Part shown: in pieces, positions 37,598 to 49,627 of the stretch | Layout: each line of letters starts with the position of its first letter | How positions within the stretch are numbered: the first letter of the stretch is position 1 | DNA from: Akebia trifoliata | Taxonomy: Eukaryota; Streptophyta; Magnoliopsida; Ranunculales; Lardizabalaceae | Direction: 5' to 3' | Length of the DNA stretch: 64,000 nt | Assembly: GCA_017979445.1 (NCBI GenBank) | Contig: CM030713.1 | Location: forward strand, 25,031,163 to 25,095,162 | Program-made: the position numbers and the translations under genes | Notes under the pieces: generated by a model | The model's database searches: none | What the model was told of the DNA's origin: nothing | The model's input: only the letters and a program-made list of their open reading frames with translations

Positions 37598-38343
37598 ATC
37601 GTTGGAGTTGTTGGTTATGTGAAAACTCCTAGTGGCCTTCGTTCTTTGAACACTGTTTGGGCTCAACATCTTAATTAGGAATTGAAGAGGAGATTTTACA
37701 AGAACTGGTGCAAGTCGAAGAAGAAGGCATTCACCAAGTATTCAAAGAAATATAAAATTGAAGAAGGGAAGAAAGATATTCAGTCCTAACTGGAGAAACT
37801 GAAGAAGTACTGTTCTGTAATTCGTGTTTTGGCTCATAACCAGGTATTCCCTCTCTTCTTAGGGATTATTTACTATTTTTTAATATTAAGTTGGCCATAT
37901 TTATATTTTACATCCCCATTTGTGGTTTTATAGATTAGAAAGATGAAGGGACTGAAACAGAAGAAAGCCCACCTTATAGAGATCCAGGTCAATGGTGGAG
38001 ATGTATCTCAAAAGGTTGATTATGCCTACAACTTTTTCAAAAAGGAGATTCCTGTCGATGCCTTATTTCGGAAGGATGAGATGATTGATATCATCGGGGT
38101 AACCAAGGGTAAGGGCTACGAGGGTGTGGTCACTCGATGGGGTGTCACTCACCTTCGACGCAAGACCCACCGTGGCTTGCGTAAGGTAGCTTGCATTGGA
38201 GCTTGGCATCCAGCCAGGGTTTCTTTCACAGTTGCCTGGGCAGGGTAGAATGGGTACCATCATCGGACGGAGATGAACAAGAAGATTTACAAGCTTGGGA
38301 AGGCTGGACAAGAGTCTCTTACTTCCATCACTGAGTTTGATAG
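37598..38343 (+). pseudogene. RPL3: Captured ribosomal protein L3 fragment, two exons
   Basis: RPL3 is a large-subunit ribosomal protein near the peptidyl-transferase centre. Exon a (to 37843) reads [40 protein letters not shown] and ends at CAG|GTATTC. Exon b (37934-38343) reads [70 protein letters not shown] and ends at AG|GTGAGG. The frame stays open across the 90-bp intron apart from three stops: 37676-37678, 37787-37789 and 38246-38248. It covers roughly the middle 45% of the ~389-aa family. Retained introns show DNA-level capture rather than a processed copy. Near-complete residue matching makes this the firmest cargo call. Confidence 0.93.
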
Positions 38344-38716
38344 GTGAGGCAAATTTTCTTTTGTGGTCATTTTTTATTCTGGATTTGTTTTTTGGAAGCA
38401 AAGACATTACATCTGACTTATTAGTTATTGGCCTTAAGTTGGCTTGAGAAATTAGGATTGTGATATTTGTTGCACCCAGTGAAGTTGTGACATGGCCTGG
38501 ATGTGTCATGGACAAGGTATTCACACTTTGAAAGGGTGTTGCATGTGGAAATGTAGAGTAGGAGTGGCAGTGCTTGCTTACATGACTCACTTATACATTT
38601 TGGTTTGTTTTGCTCTCGATTATTTTCATTTTGCTTGAAGTACTTCTCTAGGCTCTTAATTCTTGTCGTTACCATATGCATCTTGCTCACAGAGGATTTT
38701 TTTCTGCTGTATACAG

Positions 38717-38801
38717 GCAAGGTATTTGATGCTGTTGAAGTAGCTGGAAAGAGTGTTATGTCCACGACATCCACTGTGACAATTGGACTTGTTTCCCACA
38801 G
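38717..38801 (+). pseudogene. ERD7: Captured ERD7/senescence-domain exon
   Basis: ERD7-family proteins carry a C-terminal senescence domain and associate with membranes and lipids under stress. This 85-bp exon, between a TATACAG acceptor and an AG|GTAAAT donor, reads FDAVEVAGKSVMST and TVTIGLVSH, matching the conserved DAVEVAGKNVMST..GLVSHR segment near the end of that domain. The exon itself has no stop. Only one exon is present. Confidence 0.82.
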
Positions 38802-39025
38802 GTAAATCTCAGGCAAAATCAGAGAGGTTTCTCCTGTCTAACTGGTCGACCCTCACCGGGCCAGTACAAGCCCTGTCTATAGACTTCCGAATACCCTATT
38901 TATTTTGGTTTCGACCCAAAGAGTATCATGAAATCCACTACTCTTGCAAAATCTTCAATATGTATGAGTAGCTGATTATGAATTTATTCAAGTGGATTTT
39001 TATGTTGGTTATTAGTTCATTACAG

Positions 39026-39370
39026 GTTGGTGAACTAAAAGGCAGCAAAGTTGCTCAGTCTATTCCCTCCAAAAAGTGGAAGGATCTTAGAGACAATGAC
39101 CTGAGCAAAAAGGCCTCTGCAGATGAGTTCTCAATTTTCTCATCAAGAGCATCATCAGTGGAAAAAGATAGGGAAGAGTTGATAATGCTGCAAGAAAAAG
39201 TGGAGAGCCTACAAAACAAATTATTAGAGAAAGATGAGCTGCTGTAATCGGCAGAGACTTCAAAGAATCAAATGGCTTTGGTTCATGCCAAACTTGATGA
39301 ACTGAAACGCCAAACTACAAAGAAAGACTCATTACTTAAATCTACTCATTTGCAACTCTCTGATGCAAAG
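39026..39370 (+). pseudogene. MBP2C: Captured MBP2C-like coiled-coil exon
   Basis: MBP2C is a plant microtubule-associated coiled-coil protein. The exon runs from a TTACAG acceptor to an AAG|GTATGT donor, 115 codons in frame. It reads QSIPSKK, DEFSIFSSRAS, VEKDREEL, LQNKLLEKDELL, then TAA (39245-39247), then SAETSKNQM and HAKLDELKRQ to HLQLSDAK. Heptad-like Leu spacing supports the coiled coil. The stop replaces a likely AAA Lys. The family name is from memory of these motifs; that it is a plant coiled-coil exon is certain. Confidence 0.75.
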
Positions 39371-41090
39371 GTATGTTATTGATTAATTGCACTATCTTTA
39401 TTAGTGATATGTGTGGCCATTTAAAAATGTGGTGTCATCATTAGTTCTTTTCATCACCAATTGTAGATCCTTCTAAATTTTTATGGTAACAGGGATATGG
39501 GCCCTGCATCCTTTCATGGCATTAGAACAAATAGAGAAACCTAGATATTATACACATTACATAATCTTGTGTTTAGAATATTACTGAGGGTAATAGGTGG
39601 ATTTTTTTTTTTAAATCTGGACCATCAGAAAAAGTTGATTCATAATGTAAATTTTTTTAGTAATGATGGTTTATCAGCCAAAGTGACATTATTTCTCACC
39701 ACCTAAATTTTGAAAGGGATGCCTTGCTATCAACCATTGTTTATAGCAGTTTGTGAGTTTTAATGAAACTGAGATGCATTTTAACAACCTCTGAATTAGT
39801 TTTGTGAATTTCTCCATGGGGTTCATGTTGTTGAAATCTCCTTAATGGCTTTACCCTTTGGACCATGAGAATTATTACCAATTGATCATATAAGTTAACC
39901 ATCACACTATCCCATGTGTTAGTAGACTCATCCAATTGAAGCAAATCCACTTGTAACTCAAATGACTATGTTTTCTACTCTAATGCTAACTGGAGTTCCA
40001 ATATAGTAATCCAACTTTTGAAAAAATCTAGTAGGCTTGTGATATGTTTTTTCTCTATGTACCCTATGAAAGATTTCACACTTCAAGAGCTTCTTAATAA
40101 GAGTTCCTATTGTGTGTATATGAATGATGGATTTATGATGCTTTGGTTCTATATTTCTATCAACAAGTTTTAGTTTGGATTCTAAAGTAAAGCTTACTAT
40201 CGTTGCAAAGAAAAACCAAACCAAAGCAATGAAGTCAATCATGTCTGCCAACTTGCCATATCGTCTTATCAGCATTGTAAAATTAAAGGTGCAAATAATT
40301 GGATTAGAGAGAGAGAGACCTCACTAATTGCTATTCCAATAACATCACCCTTGTCATCATCCAACATTCCAACTGGCAATTCTAAGATAAGCCTCCCAAC
40401 TTGGAAAATGTACTAGGCAAAACCAATATTAATGGTGCCTTATCCTAGCTACTTAGGGTTAGCAATAGAACTGTGGCCCATCATTCATTTCTATCTAGAT
40501 CCATATATTTTGAATTTCATCCACTATCAACACCATCACTAACTTTGATTGAAGAAAGCATGGAGAGTTCATGTAGGAACTTTTGTAGTGGTCAACACAA
40601 TTTGATTGTAGAATAAACACATTGGGCTATCTGCACAGCTTTTGGTTAGGAGCCCAAGGTGTTTTAAACTCCAATTAAAGCATGCCACTTAGACATGGAA
40701 TTTGAGTAGTCCTTTAGCTTCTTGAGATTATGTTTCATATTTTAGTGTGATTTTGGTAATAATGGAGATTTCTAACATGCAAGCTAATTTTATGGTGGAA
40801 AACATCTGTCATTGAATGGTTTTGTTAGTTATACTTACCCATCTTGATAAGTGGCATTGGCTTCATAGTTAATGCAATTTCATGTTGTTTTAGGTTTTCT
40901 TCTAATATTGTTGATGTGCTTTCTTTTTTTAAGGTTTCCAATCTCAAACTTTCCCCAATGAATAGATCTAGTTATGAGCATAAGGGACAAGCAATTCTAT
41001 TGGTAACCAAGTGAAATACTTGAGAGTGGCAGCCCTGGTGGCAGTGGATCTCAAAATAAGGGACAAATGTGATTTGTTTGTAGTATTATG
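39371..41090 (+). other. Rest of element B cargo, unidentified
   Basis: After the MBP2C exon come about 1.7 kb with no recognised host exon. Minus-strand frames at 39741-39950 and 39958-40275 have ordinary composition but no domain I can name. The sequence could be captured introns or older insertions. Confidence 0.4.
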
Positions 41091-41427
41091 CGACATTTTG
41101 TAAATTTGATGGTGTAGTATTTGTAATTTTGAATTATGACTAATTGTAACTCTTTTAGTGTATAAATGAATGTGATAGAAAACCTCAATGTTCTCTATTT
41201 GTATATAGTTTGATTGCGGTTAATAGGCGTGTAGAAAAAATAGTAGATATCGGTTTATAACCACTTTAGACATCGGTTTGTAACCGATGTCTAACGTTCC
41301 AAACGTAGAACATCGGTCTTATAGACATCGGATTTTAAATCGATGTCTAAAGTGTTATTTTTTGTGATAGTGCTTTCAGGTTTGGAACGGTTATAAACCA
41401 TTCCTAATTGCCATATTTGTTGTAGTG
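41091..41427. repeat. Subterminal palindromic repeats of element B, right end
   Basis: GATATCGGTTTATAACC, CATCGGTTTGTAACCGATG and GACATCGG words precede GGAACGGTT..AACCATTCC and the terminus. Order and spacing match element A. Confidence 0.6.
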
Positions 41428-42182
41428 ACCATATATATATATATATATATAAGAAAACAAACTAAAATCCTAATAATCAAACTAGGACTAAATAACATAT
41501 CCTAAAGAATTTGGGTTGGTGATGACACTCCCCTCAGGGCGACTCTTTACTCATGATGCCAAGTTGCCATTGAAACTTGGAGAATATTAAAAAAGACAAT
41601 TCTTTTGTGAATATGTATGTTGTCTATTCTTCTATATTTACTGGGAGAAGATTGATATCACATTTCAATACATTTTCTCTGATGAAATGATGATATATGC
41701 ACTTCAATATGCATCGTGTAAGCGTAAAATACTAGATTTTCCGTGAATCAAATCGTGTTCTCGTTGTTGCAATATGGCCCAATTGAATAGTTATTTTGTT
41801 GCTTGATGTTTGATATCAATTGCACAAGTCACTCAAATTCTTGTGATATCATAGTTGTTGCTCTGTATTTTTCTTTGGTTGTCTCTTGCTCCACCAAGAT
41901 TGTCACTACCCCAATTTCGTAAACTCGTGATAACTCATAATTTAGAACAAATAACCAATAAAACTTTTATTATCAATAAACAAATATTTATATACAATCC
42001 TTTTACAATAAACTCTCATTACAAATACTTAATACAACGTTAAGGTACTAGTCTCATTAATAATTTCCGCTTCTTTAATTAATTTGATTCACATGTCAAG
42101 TCCCACCAACCATGGTGTATTTTCCTTTCTAAAGAAGTTCTAAAAATAATTTTTAATTTCTTTTGTTTTTGTAGAAAGAACT

Positions 42183-43312
42183 TGTAGACACCCTAATTTG
42201 AACCCACCCCTCACCCATAAACCTCATGTTACTCTCCACCTTCTTACTTTTTCACCCCAACCTACTTTAAAAGTAACCCCTTAACACTTATAAAACATGT
42301 CTCTCCCTCTAAAAAAATCGACCAATGCTTACACCCCTCCTCAAGTTATCTCTCTTACCCCTATCAATCCTTCAAAAAATCTCTCTCAACTCACAACTCA
42401 CAACTCACAGCTCACACTCCCTACACTAGAACAACTTCTACTATCATCTTCAAAATCTCAACACTTCAATATCAAGATCAAAATGACCCTTCAAAGATTA
42501 AGAAAAAATCTAAAAAGAAAAAGAAGAAGAAGAAGAAGAAGAGTCAAAGTAAATCAAGTCAAAGACAAAGTAGAGTAAGGACAAAAGTGATGTAAAAAAA
42601 TTCCCCCTTTCTCTCCTCTCCATTTCTCTCTTCTATCTCCCCCTCCTTTACTTCTTTAAATTCATTTTTAGAAATCCTTTAAGATGTAATATCAATCCTC
42701 CCCTCTCTCTAGTAGATCGAACTCCGATTCGTTCAAAAGTGTTGGGATTGAAATTCCTTTTTCAAAACAAAATCTTGTCATTTTTAATTCACATCCACAA
42801 TTTGCACACACCACAAAAAATCGTTTCGAGACTATCGATAATTGGATAATTGGGCCCTTCTCATTCTATGAGAATGGACCTATAATCACAAAGCCCATAC
42901 TTTTTCAAAATCATGTGAGTTTAAGGTAAAATATGGTAGTCTTTTTTTTATAAGATGACCTTCCTAGTTTAAGTCGACATTAAAAGTCCTTATTAGAGGG
43001 CATAAAATCATTGTTTAATCAAATTTTCTTAGTTTCTTTTATTCTCTAAAATGACCAAACTTTCAAAGTTACAATCATTTAATGGAGAGAAGGGGGTGCC
43101 TAACACTTTCCCTTATCTCTAATCGAATTACTTACCTAGATCTTAGGTGGATCGGTGTCTTAATCGTACGAGAGTCACTAAGATGCTAAAATGACATTTT
43201 TCTCTAAGAATACTTTTCAGATGACCATTCACACCTTTTTACAAAAAAAAAATGGTGGTGACTCCAAATCTTCGTAAATGTGATCTTCGGAATCGAAAAT
43301 CACACATCTACA
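42183..43312 (+). mobile_element. Short LTR of the TGTAGACA family, 1130 bp
   Basis: It runs from TGTAGACACCCTAATTTG to CACACATCTACA, with a TATA-like CTTATAAAAC near 42289, GGTGCCTAACACTTTCC near 43088 and AATGGTGGTGACTCC near 43250. The flanking 5-mers GAACT and GAGCC agree at 3 of 5. It is about half the length of the other members, mostly lacking the middle repeats. Confidence 0.65.
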
Positions 43313-45540
43313 GAGCCATCTTATTCAAAATCATTCTACTACCAATCGGTAATATTTTCAAATATACTTTCATGGAATAAAAATATTGTGTGCACATGAT
43401 GATATTTGACACGAAGTAAAATTCAGCAAGCGTTGCAACAAATCACAATTCCAACGAATACGCAAGCAAATAAAATTTGGTTAGAATCAAGCATTAGGCC
43501 AAAGGACTCATCATGGGTTAGAATCAAGTATTGGTCCAAAGGATACTTCATTGGTTAGAATTAAGCATTGGTTTAAAGGACTCATCATCGTATAATTTGA
43601 ATTAACAAAGTATAATTCTCCGACAATCTCTTCCTCCATAGACCTTTCCATATAGGATGACGACTACTATGAAGCGAATTTTGAAGGATCTCTCATTGTC
43701 AAGTCAAAACATAAACTTCGAGATAATTTGAAAAAAAAATATATAATTCAAGAAATACATTAAACAAAAAGTAAGTGTGCATGAATGTTCTACACGTAAA
43801 TAAAAAAATGATTTATAAGAATTTCTACCAGAATCATTCATTTTGATCGTACTCTATACTCTTTGCACCCCTTAAAACTTGCATAATCGAGTAGTTAGAG
43901 CAGCCCCAACCACTAATTTTGAGAGAGAAAGATTGATCTCTATGGTGTGAAAATGGCTTAAGGGGGAGTAATGTGCAAGTGTGTATCTTGGTGTGTCAAG
44001 AAAGTGAGAGGGGAATGGCGAAATTGTTGGGAAAGAGGAGGAGGAGGTATGTGAATGCCCTCAAAGGAAATTGGAGTGGAGGATGTGCCAAAACCATTGA
44101 ATGATGGGGGTATTTAAAGAGAGAGGCAAGCTGTGGCCCATTAAATCAAGCATACCTTAACTGAGGATCCAATTAATTCATACATGAGCCAAGTTTCCTT
44201 CTCACTTTCAGTTTATGATCTCATATTGATTAGATAAATTACCCAAAATTTCTTCGAATGCAAGGACATGCATCAAGTGTACATGTACTCTCAAAAGTTA
44301 ATTAATAAATTTTTCAAAGGGTTCACATTATGTAACCTCCCCTAATTGGGTGTTCAAAAAGCTTTTAAACATAAGCTGGTTCCCACAATGGATCATGCAC
44401 ATGGTTTGACTCTTGAATTTCTACCTTAATTAATTAAAAAGTGGGTCCCAATTATATCCTCATATATGGACGTCCTTCCATTTCGTGATTTACCACATTA
44501 TTTACTTGAATGTAGACCCCACATAGTCCATATACAGTGTTTGATCTTCTTTTAATAAAAACAAGAGTACAAAATTAGATTCCAATTGCCTATGCTTCCT
44601 TTGACATTAATGCCGTGACACGTGACACTTCAATATTTTATGTATGATTGAAACTTAATTGTAATCTTAGGTATTACTAAAATTTAACTCAACTCATAAA
44701 TAAAACCTAAGCTGTGAATTTATATAGTACGCTTTATCTTAGTTTCTACACATAAAAATATACTTCATTGATGGTGAAATTATTCATTCACTCATATGTA
44801 CACAAATATAATTATCTAATTTTTTAAAATATGACTTTATATTATTTGACTTGTTATAGCAATTAATCTCAACGTGTTTCACTTGATTTACCACGTCTAT
44901 CAGTAATAAAATGGATCCCACAGCCACCCTTTGGCAATTTTTTTCTAAAGGAGAGAACCTTTTCCACACACTATCTACTTAGGTGGCAGTATCTACTTTG
45001 TGCTACTTATGACAACCACATGTGATGTGTCCCACTTTAACTAGTAAACTAAAATAAAGCTTAGATGCAGGGTAATATATCGCTATATACAATCTAGGAC
45101 GTATTAATATAGTGCTACTTATTGGGACATATTAAGAACGTAAAATGTAAACTAAATTTCATCTATAATATTATTCAATAATATTATTTCCTCTAGTAAT
45201 ATCGGCCTCAAACATTTACTTAGAGTAAATTTATGCATAGGATGCCCCCCTTGTAATGGGTTCGAAATTCACCCAATTGGATTTGATTGACATACTAAGT
45301 GGGTTTTGGATTTGGATCAACCTCACTAAATAGGTATTTGATTTGGGTTATCCACTCTTATAGATTTGAATTGAATTGACTCACAAAATGGGGTTGGTCA
45401 TTTTATTGGGCCCATATCCTAATTATTACTACCAATAGATGTAAACCCACCTAATGTTTTTAGTTTAACCAATATAATATATTATAACTGTACTCATATA
45501 GGTTAAATATTATGGGTACACGGCTTGTGTCATTATATAA
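43313..45540. other. No gene recognised
   Basis: AT-rich spacer. Three diverged copies of TTAGAATCAAGCATTGG(T)CCAAAGGA occur at about 43479-43590 with spacing near 50 bp. Nothing else could be supported. Confidence 0.4.
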
Positions 45541-45735
45541 AATTTTTTACTTTTTTTTGCTAACCGAGTGTTCGGGCTAGTTTGCGCGCACCCCGACTAA
45601 TCTTGGGGAGGACTATCACAGTTACCCACCACCATGGTCCTCTAGTTAAATAATGAGAAAAATCCAAGAGGGGAATCGAACCTGTGACGTGTGCCTAACC
45701 CACACTTCACGTGCTCGCCCTTACCACTTAGGTTC
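45541..45735 (-). mobile_element. tRNA-derived SINE
   Basis: Read on the minus strand: an A-box region CCTAAGTGGTAAGGGCGAGC, a consensus B box GGTTCGATTCCCC (45669-45682), a GC-rich body including CCCGAACACTCGG, and an A-rich tail at the left edge. These pol III promoter boxes plus a tail define a SINE; the subfamily is not assigned. Confidence 0.6.
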
Positions 45736-45930
45736 TACTTTTTTATGCTAATATTGATTATTAACATTTGAGTTTGTAACATTACCTAGCTAATTATAAC
45801 AATGAATCTTTAGGTATAAGATGCATTATATTGTATATTTCTAATTTTAGATTTATGATATTTATTATAGGATTAAACTAAAGAATATATATCATATATT
45901 TTTATGTATGATAAAACAGGATTTTCTAAA

Positions 45931-46335
45931 GGGAGCGGTTCGGCAGTCCTAAAGTTTGCCAAGTTTGGTGTCAAACATTTTTTGTAAATCACTTTTGATG
46001 GGGTTAGAAGTTTTGGAATAGGCTGATTTTTTGTGAGGATGATCTCTACGTTGAAGAGATCATCCTCACAAAAAATCAGCTCATTTTAAAACTTCTAACC
46101 CTAATTTACAAGTTGAAGAATCGTGGACCGTCCAATTTTTGTAAATTACTTTTGATGGGGTTAGAAGTTTTGGAATAGGCTGATTTTTGGTGAGGATGAT
46201 CTCTATGGTGAGGATGATCACCTCTTCATAGAGATCATCCCCACAAAAAATCTGTCATTCCAAAACTTCTAACCCATATTTTGAAAAATGTTTGGCACCA
46301 AACTTGACAAATTTTAGGGCTGCTGAACCGTCCCC
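45931..46335. mobile_element. Mutator-type MITE with perfect 9-bp target duplication, 405 bp
   Basis: TTTTCTAAA stands immediately before and after the element. The ends GGGAGCGGTTCGGCAGTCCT and, from the right, GGGGACGGTTCAGCAGCCCT form long inverted repeats. The interior holds the GATTTTTGGTGAGGATGATC core hairpins shared with MITEs 1 and 2. Duplication length and end structure fit a Mutator-like derivative. Confidence 0.92.
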
Positions 46336-46344
46336 TTTTCTAAA

Positions 46345-47769
46345 ACAATAAAGGTAATTCCACTATCACTGAAAGAATAAAAGGTAAATCATACGTGTCA
46401 ACCCAATAGCCACTTTCATTGTTTCAACTCCAGCCTGTAAACACTAGCCATCTCTAGTTCATCAAACACCTTTATAACCTTAAAATTTGTTCCATGATCC
46501 TATTCCAAGTCATAACAGTCCCTTTACTTCGGTCCCTTTTTCAGCTCTATGGAACCATATATAGAATACGCTGGTCTAAGTCTTACCATAGAAAATGTGG
46601 TTGAGCCATTGCCTGTGAACTTTCTAGGCAACACAAGAATAGCAGGTATGGCTTGTCAACGAACCCATGGCCCAACGTATACTAGAAGAACTTTAGTAAA
46701 TAATAGTATAAAGTCATTAAAAAATAAATTTATGGAAATTATGACTAACGTAAAAAAAACATTAATCTATTTCATGTTGGAGGCAAGAGTGTTTCGGGAC
46801 ACGGTGTCTTAAGGTGATCGCCAAGGTATTAGCTTCAGACGCTTTTGAGATAATAGTTGGGATCAAACTTGGGACCTCATGGTTGTACTTTTTATAAGAA
46901 CGTGGAACTAGTACTTCAAAACTAATACATTTGGTAGAGATTGTTTCTCCAAGAATATGGTCCAAATTCCAAGCTTCCTAAGTTAGCTAAAAATTCTTTC
47001 AACCACTTTATATCAAGGCATTGACACTCAGTTTGAGCTCAAAACCAGAGTCCTAACTTGACAAATTTGATCTTGGTTTGACCAATTCTCTTCATTTCAT
47101 GAATTTTACTGGAGAGAGTTAGATAGGAAACTGGTGTATGTGCTCCCCAAAAGAAAACTGATTCCTCATTAGCATCCTGTAAATGATTTAACATCTTGAG
47201 TTCTAAAATTAAATGTGCACTAAGAAATTGAAAAAATAAAATAAAATAAATCTGTTAATCTTAGCAAAGTACTTATGGTTGGGACATAGAAGGTACTTTT
47301 AACCCATCAGCTCAAAGGCCTCTTTCATCAAGTTAAACTTTGAAATATACAACTAAGAGTTTGAAACTTTATTTCTAACTTCATATATAGAATATTTATA
47401 GGGTAATGCTAACGTCCAATACCTCATGAGAACCTTATTATCATCCACCAAATTCATTTTTCAATAATGCCCCGTCCCATTTTGTCTTATAATGAAAAGG
47501 TCAAGGGTACATATGTTGATCTTTTACATAATAAATACTAAGAGTATTTTAGTCTTTTGATTTAAATATATATTTTTATATTAAATACTTTGACAATCAA
47601 TGTATTTATTAAGGACATAATAAATGTATTTATTATGTAAAAGACTAACATATATTTATCTTTTCACTAAAAGAAAAAATGAAATGTACTATTGGATAAA
47701 AATTGGTGGAGAATACTAACGTCCCCATGAGATCTTGGACATATATATATATATATATATATATGGATT
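46345..47769. other. No confirmed gene
   Basis: A frame at 46549-46812 begins MEPYIEYAGLSL and has ordinary, non-repetitive composition, but I do not recognise it and it has no obvious exon partners. An AT microsatellite occurs at about 47741-47764. Confidence 0.35.
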
Positions 47770-48182
47770 AGGATCCGTGTACACACATATATACTCATAT
47801 ATCTATAATGTGCTTTGTCCTATGTGGGCTAAAAATTTCTGATTGAGCTGATTTTTGGTGAGGATGATCTCTATGACAAGGAGATCGTCCCCACCAAAAA
47901 TCAACTATTTCTAAAACTTCTAACCCCATATTTATGAGTTAAAGAAAAGGAGACCATCCATTTTTTGTAAATCACTTTTGACGAGGTTTAAAATTTCAGA
48001 TTGAGCTGATTTTTGATGAGGATGATCTGACGAGAAGATCATCCTCACCAAAAATTAGTTCAATCCGAAATTTTTAGCCACTAAGACAAAACATATTGTA
48101 AATATACACTACAAGAAAAATGATCTACGGCAACGAATTGAAGCAACGGTCAGTTAAAATATGTCGCTGTAGACTCTCCTCA

Positions 48183-48520
48183 CGGGTCAGCAAACCCATT
48201 TAGCTATTTCTCTTTGATCTGCTCTCTTTCTTTCTCTCTTCAATCTGCTCTGATTCTCAGATTCCCTTGTATTTATCTCTCCTTAAACAATATTCGCTCT
48301 CTCTACTCAATCTGCTCCATCTGGTTCATCTTTTTTAATCGATACATCAAGGTAACTCTCTCTCTCTCTGCGATTTTCTCTTCGATCTGCTCTCTCTCTT
48401 TCTCTCTTCGATTTGGTCTGATTCTCGGATTCCCCTATATTCATCCCTCCTTAAACAATACCACACTCTCTCTACTCGATCTCTTCGATCTAGTTCATCT
48501 TCTCTAATCGATCCATCAAG
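48183..48520. repeat. CT-rich leader of element D, duplicated with ~169-bp spacing
   Basis: Each copy runs from GATCTGCTCTCT through CTCCTTAAACAATA to CATCAAGGTAACT. The repeated AAGGTAACT could act as a splice donor after a 5' UTR exon; that is inference. Confidence 0.75.
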
Positions 48521-48802
48521 GTAACTGTGTGTGTGTGGATCTAGGGTTTGTTGAAGACGAGAAAGTTTGATTTTATTTTTTCTATTGATTCAAGAGATCT
48601 AGGGAATTAATTTTTCAGGTAATTAGAGAACTCTGTAGAAATCTCATTGAGATCGAAACTTCAAGAAATCCGATAATTTGATTAAACTTGCTGTTAGTTT
48701 GCTCGGTTTGATAATAAAATCAGCTCAAAGTGCGTCATCTCCAATTCATTTTTTCAGGTAATTTCATTTTCCTAGCAATGTCTATAAATGAGATGTTTCG
48801 GT

Positions 48803-49005
48803 TTGGAGAAAATTTTATTACTGATTATATTTCGATTTTACTTGATTTTGTAGATAGGATTTATATCAAAAATTTCCTTTCATGTTGAATTTTGTGGTAA
48901 ATTCAATAATTTGTGTAATTAAATGGGTTGAAGAAAATTTTATTGCTGATTGTATTTCGATTTTACTTGATTTTGTAGTTAGGATCTATATCAAAATTTT
49001 CCTTT
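48803..49005. repeat. Direct duplication, 125-bp spacing (element D)
   Basis: AGAAAATTTTATT(A/G)CTGATT, TTCGATTTTACTTGATTTTG and ATATCAAAA..TTTCCTTTCA occur twice with a few differences. Confidence 0.85.
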
Positions 49006-49289
49006 CAATTAAACTTTGTTAGAAAGTGATTAATACAAATTTCTCTTTGTTTGTTTTACATATGTATGTATGTGTTGTTATTCTAGGTTCATTAACAAGT
49101 TTGTTATTTATGCTGAATCAGCATCGCATTGGTTCAGTTTTACCGAAACCCACATTGTTATTGATATCGATGTAATTACTTCTAATGAATTTGATAAACA
49201 TCATGTCATAACATTTTATTCCGTTGGACTAATTTTGAGTAGAAAACATGGATGATTTTGGAGTCCTTAGAACTATGTAATTTCTATGG

Positions 49290-49627
49290 AGCAGATGGTT
49301 TTCTCTGAACCAGATATGAACTATTGATATACTTATACTTGTGGACTTCTTGTGTTTTTGTTTTTTCTAAGAAAGCAAATGAAAATTTGGCCACAGCATC
49401 TGCCACCAGATTTCTTGCTTGATACACATACTTGATGTTCCAATGGGATTTCACTAATTTTTCCTGAAAAAAATGAACCCATTCCATAGCAATCCAAGGA
49501 TAATTGCCATCCTTTAATGCTCGAACCACTACGATTGAATCAGATACAATCAATACTCTTAAGGCCACACAAATCAGCAACCTGAAGCCCAGCAGCCAGC
49601 ACTCTTAATTCAGCTATGTTGTTGGAT
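49290..49627 (-). pseudogene. LINE-type RNase H remnant inside element D
   Basis: On the minus strand, NNIAELRVLAAGLQVA then, one frame over, VSDSIVVVRALKDG and YQARNLVADAVAKFSF match the RNase H of plant L1-type LINEs. Glu, middle Asp and final Asp positions are visible. A 1-bp frameshift near 49560 breaks it. It is antisense to the element's other content. Confidence 0.7.

Larger units (their letters stand above)
35546..41427 (+). mobile_element. CACTA element B, 5882 bp: Pack-CACTA with four host-gene fragments
   Basis: The left end is CACTGCAAGAAAAC (reaching CAGGAAC) and the right end is ATTTGTTGTAGTG, with GGAACGGTTATAAACC just inside. AAACGGGTTTAAACCG palindromes and a long CT-rich leader follow the left end. 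The last ~330 bp match element A block for block. The flanking trinucleotides differ (TGT and ACC), so no target duplication survives. No transposase was found. It contains fragments of CPN60-beta, RPL3, ERD7 and MBP2C, all on the plus strand with introns. Non-autonomous. Confidence 0.8.

Noticed and set aside
38063..38816. Minus-strand frames of 175 and 131 aa in element B
   Set aside because: They lie opposite the clear RPL3 and ERD7 exons and have no recognisable motif.
45660..45735. Possible tRNA gene on the minus strand
   Set aside because: A and B boxes are present, but no cloverleaf with acceptor stem can be drawn, and an A-tail follows; a SINE explains it better.
46549..46812. Possible host gene starting MEPYIEYAGLSL
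   Set aside because: Single short frame, no recognised domain, no partner exons; kept only as unassigned sequence.
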